From: Spirochaeta sp. UBA5339
Lineage (GTDB): Bacteria; Spirochaetota; Spirochaetia; DSM-2461
Direction of reading: 5' to 3'
DNA: 64,000 nt
NCBI GenBank assembly: GCA_002408085.1
Contig: DHQL01000009.1
Coordinates: 248,001 to 312,000, forward strand
In this document: in pieces, positions 16,193-24,632 of the stretch
Numbering within the stretch: position 1 is the first letter of the stretch
Layout: each line of letters starts with the position of its first letter
Program-made: the position numbers and the translations under genes
Notes under the pieces: model-generated
The model's input: only the letters and a program-made list of their open reading frames with translations
What the model was told of the DNA's origin: nothing
The model's database searches: none

Positions 16193-17979
16193 TGATTGTC
16201 TACCAGTCCTTTAAAGTCAGTTATCTGTTTTCTTATGACATCCAGACTTCCCTTCCAGAAGTCCGGGGATTTAATATTCAGCCCCGCCGCCGCGGCGCAG
16301 TCCTCGGCGCTTGCCTTTCCGGTCAGCTGCAGTACCCTGCGGTAGAGGGGTTCGAAGTCGCTTCCCATCCTCTCATAGAGGCTGTAGAGTCCCAGGGAGA
16401 AGAGGAGTCCGAAGGCGTAGGGGAAGTTGTAGAAGGCCAGGTCCATGGAGTAGTAGTGGCCCTTGACGGCCCACATATACGGGTGGCGTTCCTCAGGGTG
16501 GAGGGCGTCGCCGTAGGTGGCCTCCTGGGCATCAAGCATCATGGCATTCAGGTCCCCGGGGGAAAGTTCACCCTCTGCGCGGCGCTTCATCAATTCCCTC
16601 TCAAAGAGAAAACGGGAGAGAATGTCAGTAATCACCTGGTTCGAGTCGCTCAGTGTGCTGTCCAGTAGAAAGAGCTTCTCCTCCTCCCTTGCCGCCCCGT
16701 AGCAGGCCTGGAAGACCAGGGTCTCGCTGAAGATCGACGCAGTCTCCGCCAGAGTCATGGGGTAGTGGCGGTGTAGGGCGGGAGCATCCTTAAGGACCTC
16801 GTAGTGCCAGGCATGTCCCAGCTCATGGGCAATGGTGGAGACATCGGTGAAGCTTCCGGTAAAGTTGGTCAGAACCCGGCTCTCGCCGTACCGGGGAAAG
16901 CTGATGCAGTAGGCACCTCCCACCTTGCCCTCCCTGGGGGGAGCATCGATCCACCTCTCTCTGAAACACATCTCGCCGAAGCGTCCGTACTCGGGGCTCA
17001 GGGATGAGAAGTTGCTGACAATAAAGTCTCTGCTTCCCTGCCATGTCCACTCTCCCCCGTTTGATGTGACCGGGGCCACCGTATCGTACCAGGATAGTTT
17101 TTCCAGTCCCATCAGGGAGGCCTTTGCCTTCATGTAGGTTCTGAATGCCGGCAGGCTCTCCTTCATGGCGCTGATCATCGCCTCCAGGGTCTCCATGGAC
17201 ATGCCTGCCTGTCGAACAGAGCGTTCCAGGGTGCTTTTATATCCTCTGCGGGAGTTGAGAGTGTGGGTGAAACCTTTGACGCCGTTCAGGGCGGCGGCCA
17301 TGGGAATCTCGGCAGACTTCCAGCACTCCAGCTCCTTCTGCCATGCCTTCCGGCGGACCTCTCTTTCCTTGTGGCTTCCAAGGGATCTCAGCTCTGTAAC
17401 GGTCTTTGTGGTATCCCCGTCCCAGGAAGCCTTCAGGGAGGAGGATATCTGTGAGTGGAGACGGCTCCAGGCGGAGCTTCCCGACCGGGCAAGATCGTAG
17501 GCAAGGTCCTCGGATTCCGGAGACATCTGAAACTTCTGTTCTTCCAGAGACTCTCTCAGGTAGTAGATATAATCCTTCAGAACGCTGTCTTCCTTCCAAT
17601 CCTCCGGCCCCGTGCCAGATGCGGCCAGCCGGTTTTTCAATCGGACCAGGAGAGAGGTGAAGGGGAGGGCATCCTCTTCAAGGCTGTTGAGAGCCTTCAG
17701 GGCTGCCGGATCTGAGGTGTTGGTGGAGTAGGCGCAGTAGCTGAAGGACTCAAGGGTTTCATAGAGGTCGTGAGCCTCATTGAGAAGGGGTATCAGTGAG
17801 GCCAGGGCATCGTTAAAACTGCCGGACCAGTAACCGTCATCTTCAAGGTTCCCGCTTAAGATTTCCAGAATCTCCTTCATTCGGTTCAGGTCACTATTGT
17901 ATTCGGGGGAGTCAAAGCCGGGGTAGAGGGAAAGGTCCCAGAGGGGGAGAGTTTCGGCTGATGATTCGATGTTATTCAT
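16189..17979 (-). CDS. pepF: Oligoendopeptidase F, M3 metallopeptidase
   Basis: The 596-residue protein is a cytosolic M3 peptidase that degrades short peptides. The zinc site is HELGH (His385, Glu386, His389) in IAHELGHAWH, with the third ligand in the downstream ETASIFSE segment. GGAYCISFPRYGESRVLTNFTG matches the substrate-binding part of the PepF subfamily, and the length fits. GGAG lies upstream of the ATG. It overlaps the glycerophosphodiesterase gene by 4 nt. It is divergent from the thioredoxin gene, with about 200 bp between them. Confidence 0.93.
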   Translation of the reverse strand: MNNIESSAETLPLWDLSLYPGFDSPEYNSDLNRMKEILEILSGNLEDDGYWSGSFNDALASLIPLLNEAHDLYETLESFSYCAYSTNTSDPAALKALNSLEEDALPFTSLLVRLKNRLAASGTGPEDWKEDSVLKDYIYYLRESLEEQKFQMSPESEDLAYDLARSGSSAWSRLHSQISSSLKASWDGDTTKTVTELRSLGSHKEREVRRKAWQKELECWKSAEIPMAAALNGVKGFTHTLNSRRGYKSTLERSVRQAGMSMETLEAMISAMKESLPAFRTYMKAKASLMGLEKLSWYDTVAPVTSNGGEWTWQGSRDFIVSNFSSLSPEYGRFGEMCFRERWIDAPPREGKVGGAYCISFPRYGESRVLTNFTGSFTDVSTIAHELGHAWHYEVLKDAPALHRHYPMTLAETASIFSETLVFQACYGAAREEEKLFLLDSTLSDSNQVITDILSRFLFERELMKRRAEGELSPGDLNAMMLDAQEATYGDALHPEERHPYMWAVKGHYYSMDLAFYNFPYAFGLLFSLGLYSLYERMGSDFEPLYRRVLQLTGKASAEDCAAAAGLNIKSPDFWKGSLDVIRKQITDFKGLVDNQ

Positions 17980-18061
17980 GATATCTCCATTTTGAGAATA
18001 TTATACTGAATTTCGGTTTCCCATTCAGTTCTCAATTCAGTTTCCCACAATACAGGCCGAT

Positions 18062-18091
18062 TTGCAAACTCTTGCAGGAAAACATTAGAAT
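18062..18091 (+). promoter_or_regulatory. Candidate sigma-70 promoter of the thioredoxin gene
   Basis: TTGCAA (18062-18067), an 18-bp spacer and TAGAAT (18086-18091) lie about 95 bp upstream of the start codon. The block AACTCTTGC occurs both here and about 45 bp downstream, where a second promoter could lie. No experimental support. Confidence 0.35.
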
Positions 18092-18186
18092 AGTGTGAAA
18101 GGCGGAAAGTTTATAAAAACTCTTGCCTTTCAGGGTTTATATAGGTAAGTTCTATATATAGAAACTAGAATATAAAGGAGGCCGAT

Positions 18187-18543
18187 ATGGCACAGCATCT
18201 TACAAAACAGGAATTCCTTGATAAGGTCTTCGATTTCGAGAACGAGAAAGACTGGAATTTCAAGGGAGATCTTCCCTGTATCATAGACTTCTATGCCGAC
18301 TGGTGCGGACCCTGTAAAATGGTGGCTCCCGTGCTTGATGAACTTTCTGAGGAGTTCGCCGGCAAGATGAATGTATATAAGATTGACACCGAAGCGGAAC
18401 AGGAACTGGCAGGGGCCTTTGGAATCCAGAGTATTCCCTCCATCCTCTTTATTCCCAAAGAGGGAAAACCCCAGATGGCCCAGGGAGCTCTTCCCAAGGA
18501 CAGTTTCCTTGAAGCCATGAAGGACGTTCTGAAGGTCGAGTAG
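18187..18543 (+). CDS. Thioredoxin
   Basis: The 118-residue protein has the thioredoxin fold with the redox site WCGPCK in FYADWCGPCKMVAPVLDEL. The cis-proline is in SIPSILF. It reduces protein disulfides using electrons from thioredoxin reductase. The N-terminal 25 residues are slightly longer than in E. coli TrxA. AAGGAGG lies 6 nt before the ATG, an ideal site. No signal peptide is present, so it is cytoplasmic. MsrAB and other thioredoxin-dependent enzymes elsewhere in the window would be possible clients, although MsrAB is exported. Confidence 0.95.
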   Translation: MAQHLTKQEFLDKVFDFENEKDWNFKGDLPCIIDFYADWCGPCKMVAPVLDELSEEFAGKMNVYKIDTEAEQELAGAFGIQSIPSILFIPKEGKPQMAQGALPKDSFLEAMKDVLKVE

Positions 18544-18608
18544 TTGCCCGCATAAGGCTAAAGAGCTATAATGGGCAGGACCCATATGTAAAGGATTAGA
18601 TACTGTTC

Positions 18609-20897
18609 ATGCATAGATTTCTGCCCGCTTTAATACTGCTTCTCATATTCACAGGCCTGCCCCTTTCGGGACAGGCTTCGTCTTTTCAGGGGGGATTGAA
18701 ATCTCTCCCCACCGGAAATATCGACCGCCAGGATCATATGGGACGGACAGTCCTTATGAAAGCCGTCAGGGGGGGAGATGCGGGATACGTCTCGGATATA
18801 CTCTATTTCGGCGCCGATCCCGATATCAGGGACAGTAACGGTCAGACCGCTCTCTTTCATGCCCTTCAGTACTCCACCCCCGAAGTTATTGATCTTCTTC
18901 TAGATGTAAGCAGCCTGGAAGATCCCTACGACAGGGCCGGCAGAAGCCTGCTGGACCTCTATATTGCAAGGGCTGAGGTCTACAGTCCCTCACTTTTTAA
19001 CGCCATTGCCTCCTCTGTTACAGATCCGGAAGATCTGGACAGACTCCTCCATAAGGGTGGTGAGAGCGTAATATTCAAGCTGATGATGCGGGAGGAAGCC
19101 TTCCGGAACGCCGCCCTCAGGGACGTGGTCTTTCTGGGCTGCTCACTGGATGAGAGAAATACAGAGGGAAGAACACCCTATGAAGAGGCCCTCGCCCGGC
19201 CCTACGGCGGCTTTGACAGAACCGCACAGCTTTTGAAGGATATCCGGGAGGAGCTCAATCAGACCCTGATCTATGAAATCTACAGCAATCCCGGCCTGGA
19301 ACTTGACCGCGCCGGATTCTTTCTCTCCCGTGGAGCCTCGGCGGACTATCTCAATGTCAACGGCTTCAATTCCTGCCACTACGCGGTGTCCGCCGGACGG
19401 CCGGATCTGCTGGAGTTTCTTCTTGACTGGGACACCGAAGCGGATCCCCTGGCCGATGAGAGAGTCGTTGGTCTGATTCCCTTCTTTACTTTGAACAAGG
19501 AGTATGAGACCGCCGTCTCCCTTCTGAATATTCTCTTTGACCGGGGCATCTCACCCAACTCCAGGGACGGCAATGAGAGGACCCTGATGGATCAGGCCAT
19601 AACATACTCTCTCCCCCTGGCCTCATATATCCTGAGCTCCGGGGCCAGTCCCGATCTGGTCTCTCCCGGGGGTGTAACTCCCATGATGAAGCTTATGACC
19701 ATGAATATGGAGGGGGACTTCTCTCTTCTCCATGAACTGGCAGCTGCCGGAGCCGATATGAGGGTCAAGGATGATGAGGGCAAATCCATTATGCTCTATG
19801 CGGTTCTCTACGGTCAGAGCCCTGATGTTCTTAAGACCCTGATGGAACTGGGCATCTCCATCGATATCAGGGATGACTATGGTACTCCGGCATTTTTCTT
19901 TGTCTCGGCCTTTCAGAATTCCCCGGACTTTCAGCTGCCCCTGCTGTCAGAGGATGAACGCTTCCTTCGGCGGGACAAAGACGGCTGGACCCCCCTTCAC
20001 GGTGCCCTGAACTTCGGGAATGCTCCCGAGCTGATTGATACTCTGGCCACTCTCTATCCCGACGGATATCTGATTGACGGCACAGGCCGGAGTCTTGAGG
20101 AGTTCAGAACCGCCTATGAAGAACTCTACGGTCCCCAGGATATGCCCGAACTGACCCGGCTGATCGGAAGCCGGCGGATCTATCCCGCCGGAGAGCTGCC
20201 CCTCTTTTTCGATCCCGATGAGGAGCTCAGAATCATAGTGGAGAAGGGACGTGACCCCGAGCTTGTCTCCCTCTTTGTCGCAGAGGGGGCTGATCTCTCA
20301 CTGCACTACTCAGACGGCTTCAGTCCTGTTCTGACAGCTTCGGCATTCAACTCCGCCGCCATGGTCAGGGCCCTTCTGGATGAGGGAGCAACGGTCTTCG
20401 ACTCCACTCCCTACGGATGGACCCCTCTTCATGTAGCCTCCTGGCGTTCGGACCCGGAAACCGCAGCCCTTCTTATTGAAGAGGGACTAAATGTAAATGC
20501 CAGGGACTTCGACTACTGGACGCCCCTTCACTGGGCTGCCAGAAACAATCCCTCAAGGGAGTATCTTGAGATCCTTCTTGCCTCCGGTGCGGACCCTGCT
20601 CTCAAGACCTACAGAAACGACACCCCCCTCCATCTGGCCTGCCAGGGCTGGGTGGAGCCGTCTTCCGATACCATTGAACTCCTTCTTCAGGGGGGAGCCG
20701 ATATTGATGCTCCCAATGCCTCCGGCGCCACTGCCCTGATGCTTGCCGCCGGACAGGGCTATGGGGAGGCCTGCCGCCTCCTTCTGGCCTCGGGAGCGGA
20801 CAACCGCAGAACCGACAGTGACGGAATGACCGCGGCAATGTGGGCCGCAGAGCGTCAGTATGATGATCTGGCTGAGTTTCTGAGAGAAGCCGAATAA
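18609..20897 (+). CDS. Large exported ankyrin-repeat protein
   Basis: The 762-residue protein starts with a signal peptide (MHRFLPALILLLIFTGLPLSG) and then consists almost wholly of ankyrin repeats, about a dozen or more. Clear units are near residues 36-70 (DHMGRTVLMKAVRGGDAGY), 455-490 (KDGWTPLHGALNFGNAPELI) and 600-755 (YGWTPLHVASWRSDPETAALL, DYWTPLHWAARNN, DTPLHLACQGW). No enzyme domain is seen. Ankyrin arrays bind protein partners; with a signal peptide this one acts in the periplasm or outside. It lies only 4 bp before the alpha/beta hydrolase gene, so the pair is an operon. Confidence 0.85.
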   Translation: MHRFLPALILLLIFTGLPLSGQASSFQGGLKSLPTGNIDRQDHMGRTVLMKAVRGGDAGYVSDILYFGADPDIRDSNGQTALFHALQYSTPEVIDLLLDVSSLEDPYDRAGRSLLDLYIARAEVYSPSLFNAIASSVTDPEDLDRLLHKGGESVIFKLMMREEAFRNAALRDVVFLGCSLDERNTEGRTPYEEALARPYGGFDRTAQLLKDIREELNQTLIYEIYSNPGLELDRAGFFLSRGASADYLNVNGFNSCHYAVSAGRPDLLEFLLDWDTEADPLADERVVGLIPFFTLNKEYETAVSLLNILFDRGISPNSRDGNERTLMDQAITYSLPLASYILSSGASPDLVSPGGVTPMMKLMTMNMEGDFSLLHELAAAGADMRVKDDEGKSIMLYAVLYGQSPDVLKTLMELGISIDIRDDYGTPAFFFVSAFQNSPDFQLPLLSEDERFLRRDKDGWTPLHGALNFGNAPELIDTLATLYPDGYLIDGTGRSLEEFRTAYEELYGPQDMPELTRLIGSRRIYPAGELPLFFDPDEELRIIVEKGRDPELVSLFVAEGADLSLHYSDGFSPVLTASAFNSAAMVRALLDEGATVFDSTPYGWTPLHVASWRSDPETAALLIEEGLNVNARDFDYWTPLHWAARNNPSREYLEILLASGADPALKTYRNDTPLHLACQGWVEPSSDTIELLLQGGADIDAPNASGATALMLAAGQGYGEACRLLLASGADNRRTDSDGMTAAMWAAERQYDDLAEFLREAE

Positions 20898-20901
20898 GCC
20901 T

Positions 20902-21951
20902 ATGAAAAAAGCAGCCTCCATTCTCACACTTTTTATTCTCATCCTCTCACCTCTTTCCGCCGGGGGGACCCAGGATATTCCGGGGGATGACTTCTTCTTT
21001 GCCGATGATGTTCTTCCCATGAAGAGCAGTCTCAGACCCTTTACAGAGGCACCCGAGGGCTTTCCGACCCTTAAGGAACTTGATTTTCTCCGCCACTATG
21101 GTGCGGGGCCTCTTCAGGAGAATTTCCGGATGGGATACTTTGAGTCGGGGGGGAGGAAGCTGGCGGCCTATCTGTTCTCACCCTCGGCCGGTGAGAACCA
21201 GGGGACCGTCTATCTCCTTCACGGATATCTGGATCACAGCCTCTCCAACTCCCGGCTTATCCGCTTTCTTGTAAACCACGGCTATACGGTGGCCGCCTTT
21301 GATCTGCCCGGACACGGTCTTTCGGAAGGGGAAAGTGTGGATATCGGCGACTTTTCCGAGTACGCAGAGGCCCTGAGAGATTTTACCACCCTCTGTGAAG
21401 GCCCCGATCTGGAGGAACTCCTCCCCGAGCCCCGGATGGCCGTGGCCCACAGTACGGGATGCTCCGTTGTTATGGAGTATCTTGAGGATTACGGGAACAG
21501 TTTTGAAAAGATAATCTTTGCCGCTCCCCTGGTCTATACGGTGGGAGGGCAGTTTACCGAGCTGGGACTGGTCATTGCCGAACCCTTTGCGGACTCCGTA
21601 TTCCGCCGTTTCGGCGGTTCCACATCCAATAAAAACCATGAGGAGTTTGTAAAACACCATGATCCCCTCCAGAGCAGGAGCGTTCCCTTCTCCTGGATCT
21701 ACGCCCATCAGGACTGGATTGACAGAATCCTTGAAATCCCCGAATCTCCGGGTGTGGTTCTGAATATTCTTCAGGGAGAGGAGGACTCGGTGGTGGATTA
21801 CAGAGACAATATCGAATTCCTTCTGGAGAAATACCCCGCCTCCAGGGTCTTCTACTTTACAGATGCCGAGCACAGCCTCTTTAATGAACTTCCTCCCGTC
21901 AGAATGAAGGTCTTTCTGCAGATCCTGGACCTCCTGAGCAGCAACGATTGA
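20902..21951 (+). CDS. Exported alpha/beta hydrolase, lysophospholipase-like
   Basis: The 349-residue protein has an N-terminal signal sequence (KAASILTLFILILSPLSAG) and a serine-hydrolase fold of the monoacylglycerol lipase/PldB type. It shows VYLLHGYLDHS (oxyanion region), AAFDLPGHGLSEG, the nucleophile elbow AHSTGC with Ser184 (the first Gly of GxSxG is Ala here), and a late DAEHSLFNE supplying the His. The acid is probably in EEDSVVDYRDN. Release of fatty acids from lysolipids or glycerides is the family role; the substrate is not known. It is co-transcribed with the ankyrin protein. Confidence 0.85.
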   Translation: MKKAASILTLFILILSPLSAGGTQDIPGDDFFFADDVLPMKSSLRPFTEAPEGFPTLKELDFLRHYGAGPLQENFRMGYFESGGRKLAAYLFSPSAGENQGTVYLLHGYLDHSLSNSRLIRFLVNHGYTVAAFDLPGHGLSEGESVDIGDFSEYAEALRDFTTLCEGPDLEELLPEPRMAVAHSTGCSVVMEYLEDYGNSFEKIIFAAPLVYTVGGQFTELGLVIAEPFADSVFRRFGGSTSNKNHEEFVKHHDPLQSRSVPFSWIYAHQDWIDRILEIPESPGVVLNILQGEEDSVVDYRDNIEFLLEKYPASRVFYFTDAEHSLFNELPPVRMKVFLQILDLLSSND

Positions 21952-22007
21952 CACTTCTCCTTTAAACAAAGGATAATCGGGGCATTCAAACAGTTACGGA
22001 GATTTCG

Positions 22008-23396
22008 ATGAGTGAGAAGATGAGAACCGAATCAGATTCAATGGGTGAGATCAGCCTGCCGGCGGACGCCCTGTGGGGTGCCCAGACCCAGCGTGCGGTG
22101 GAGAATTTTGCCGTATCCCCCCTGAAAATACACCCCTATATGCTCAAGGCTCTCTGTCTGATCAAGAAGCACGGTGCCCTGGTAAACGCCTCCCTGGGCC
22201 TTCTGAAGCAGGAGCTGGCCGGTGCCATAGCCGATGCGGCGGATATTGTTGTTGCCGAAAACAGAATAGACCAGTTTCCCATCGATGTCTTTCAGACCGG
22301 TTCCGGAACATCCTGGAATATGAATATCAACGAGGTTCTCTCCAATCTGGCCAATATCGGTCTGGGAGGAGAGGCGGGAACCCGTAAACCCGTTCATCCC
22401 AACGACCATGTGAACAAGGGGCAGTCCTCAAACGATGTTATCCCCTCTGCTGTTTCCCTCTCCAATCGTCTTCTCCTGGAAGATACGGTGGCGGGAATGA
22501 AGGTTCTCGAAGACTCCCTCTTTAAGAAGAGCGAAGAGTTCAGGGACATCCTGAAACTGGGACGGACCCATCTTCAGGATGCCGTTCCCATGACCCTGGG
22601 GCAGGAGTTCTCCGCCTTCGCCGTTCAGATCCGTCAGGGAAGGAAGAACCTGGAGGCCATGGGCGCCGCCCTCAGCGAACTGCCTCTGGGAGGGACCGCC
22701 ATCGGCACCGGTCTCAATGCCCACCCCGGGTTCGCCGTTAAAGCAGCCGAGGGAATCTCAAAAGAGACAGGCATTACCTTCACTATTATGGAAAACAAGT
22801 TTCAGGGAATCTCCTTCCGGAGCTCCCAGGTGGATCTGATGGGTGTGATCAACTCCATCTCCACGGATCTTATGAAGATCGCCAACGACCTGCGCCTTCT
22901 GACCAGCGGTCCCCGCTCCGGTCTGGGTGAGATCATTCTCCCATCACTGCAGCCTGGAAGTTCCATTATGCCGGGCAAGGTGAATCCTGTAATCCCCGAG
23001 ATGGTGATTCAGGTCTCCGCCTTCCTTCAGGGAAAGGCACTCTCTGTCAGCATCGCCAACCAGCACGGTCCCCTGCAGCTCAATATGATGCTGCCCCTGA
23101 TCTCCCATGAGACCCTGACGGCCCTGCAGCTTCTGGGCGAGACTGCCCGGACCTTTGCGGCCAACTGCATCGACGGTATTGTGGGGGAGAAGGAGAACTG
23201 TCTGGGGGCCATTGAGGGTTCTCTGGCCATGGTTACACCCGTTGCCCTTGAGATCGGCTACGACAAGGCCGCCGAGCTGGCCTACAAGGCCTACAAGGAG
23301 AAGCGCCCTGTTCGGGAGGTGCTCTATGAATCAGGGCTTCTGAGCCGTGAGGATGTGGACCGTCTCCTTGATCCTTCGGGGATGTGCGGCATCTGA
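22008..23396 (+). CDS. fumC: Fumarate hydratase, class II
   Basis: This 462-residue enzyme interconverts fumarate and malate without an iron-sulfur cluster. Family motifs are LWGAQTQRAVENF near the N-terminus, TGSGTSWNMNINEVLSN, the substrate segment KLGRTHLQDAVPMTLGQEF and the signature GSSIMPGKVNPV. The C-terminal YDKAAELAYKAYKE is usual. It is a single gene, 56 bp after the hydrolase gene, and its 3' end is convergent with rlmG 15 bp away. Related aspartases have a similar signature, but the TGSGTS and QTQRAV segments favour fumarase. Confidence 0.93.
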   Translation: MSEKMRTESDSMGEISLPADALWGAQTQRAVENFAVSPLKIHPYMLKALCLIKKHGALVNASLGLLKQELAGAIADAADIVVAENRIDQFPIDVFQTGSGTSWNMNINEVLSNLANIGLGGEAGTRKPVHPNDHVNKGQSSNDVIPSAVSLSNRLLLEDTVAGMKVLEDSLFKKSEEFRDILKLGRTHLQDAVPMTLGQEFSAFAVQIRQGRKNLEAMGAALSELPLGGTAIGTGLNAHPGFAVKAAEGISKETGITFTIMENKFQGISFRSSQVDLMGVINSISTDLMKIANDLRLLTSGPRSGLGEIILPSLQPGSSIMPGKVNPVIPEMVIQVSAFLQGKALSVSIANQHGPLQLNMMLPLISHETLTALQLLGETARTFAANCIDGIVGEKENCLGAIEGSLAMVTPVALEIGYDKAAELAYKAYKEKRPVREVLYESGLLSREDVDRLLDPSGMCGI

Positions 23397-23411
23397 TCCT
23401 TTCCTGCCGGA

Positions 23412-24566
23412 CTACTTCCGGCAGAGAATCAGCCTGTACTTCCTGTTCTCTCCCACAGTGCTGACTTCACTGAACTCTTCATTCAGAATATTTCCATAAC
23501 CCAGGGTGCTGTTCACCACAAAGAGGGCCAGGCCCCGGTCCTTCAGAACCCTGGCGGATTCTCTGATAAAGGCGAAACCCGTATCAAGGGCAATGCTGTG
23601 GCCCCGGTGAAAGGGGGGATTACAGATCACAAGATCCGCCGATTCTCCCTCCACACCTTCTAGTACATTGGTCTGAAGAAAGATGCACTTTTCACCGGCG
23701 CCCTGACGGCGGGCATTGGACCGGGTGCTGGCAACGGCCATGGCGCTGTCGTCACTGAAGATGACTCTTTCGGGACCAAGCACTCTCAGGGCTTCCAGGC
23801 CCAGCACTCCCGTACCGCAGCCGGGATCGACCGCTGTGCCCCCTGAAGCCTTTTTCAATCTCTTTCTCCCTTCGGTTGATGAGATATAGTTCAAAAGGAA
23901 GCGGCTGCCGCCGTCCAGTTTTCCATGGGAGAAGACCCCGGGAAAGCTGAAGTAGCTCCGGCCGCCGTATTCAAAACATTTTTCGCCCTCCGGTTCAGGA
24001 GAAGATTCAGGGGCCGATTCAGGGGTAGATGTCACGGCGGAGAGGCGGCCACAATAGATTCTGGACTTCTTCACAATTCTTGAGTATGAGGCATCGCTGC
24101 AGTACTCCTTAAAGGCCTCAAAGAAGGCCCGGGGCAGGTACTTGTTCATCCCGCCCGCCAGTACGGTGCACTCTGACTCCAGACAGCAAGAGATCCACTG
24201 AAGCTGAAAGCGGAAAAAATCAACAGACCTGGGAACCTTTATGATAATAAGATCCGCGTCGAATCTCTCTAAATCAAGAAGGGGAGTGGAGGTCAGGGGG
24301 GCGCAGCCGTTTCGGAGCAGATTGGCTTCCGTTTCTGCTTTGTCCCTGCAGGAGTCCTGTACCAGTGCGGTGCAGCGGAAGGCCAGAGGAACACTCAGGG
24401 CTCCCTGACTGTCATTTACGGTCAGTATTTTCTCCGCCGGGGAGAACTCCTCCCGTACTCTGTTTAACAGGTATTCATCGGCCGCATCGAAGGGACGCAG
24501 GGAGGGATCGCTGCTCTCAAGGGCAAGTTTAAAATCTCCCAGGGGAGAGGAAAAGGTGTAGGTCAT
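23412..24566 (-). CDS. rlmG: 23S rRNA (guanine-N2)-methyltransferase, RlmG-like
   Basis: The 384-residue protein has a degenerate N-terminal methyltransferase-like domain and an active C-terminal one. The N-terminus includes PFDAADEYLLNRV and IIIKVPRS, both close to E. coli RlmG. The C-terminal half has the SAM loop VDPGCGTGVLGLEAL, the acidic residue in VIFSDDSAMAVAS and the catalytic NPPFH. RlmG methylates G1835 of 23S rRNA in E. coli. RsmC is the nearest relative and cannot be fully excluded, but PGVFSHGKLDGGSRFLLNY and the AADEYLL start favour RlmG. Confidence 0.82.
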   Translation of the reverse strand: MTYTFSSPLGDFKLALESSDPSLRPFDAADEYLLNRVREEFSPAEKILTVNDSQGALSVPLAFRCTALVQDSCRDKAETEANLLRNGCAPLTSTPLLDLERFDADLIIIKVPRSVDFFRFQLQWISCCLESECTVLAGGMNKYLPRAFFEAFKEYCSDASYSRIVKKSRIYCGRLSAVTSTPESAPESSPEPEGEKCFEYGGRSYFSFPGVFSHGKLDGGSRFLLNYISSTEGRKRLKKASGGTAVDPGCGTGVLGLEALRVLGPERVIFSDDSAMAVASTRSNARRQGAGEKCIFLQTNVLEGVEGESADLVICNPPFHRGHSIALDTGFAFIRESARVLKDRGLALFVVNSTLGYGNILNEEFSEVSTVGENRKYRLILCRK

Positions 24567-24632
24567 AAATGGAGTATAGACATTTCCTTCTCCTCTGTCA
24601 TGGGAACCGGCTGAAGTGAGAGGCTAAGGGGC

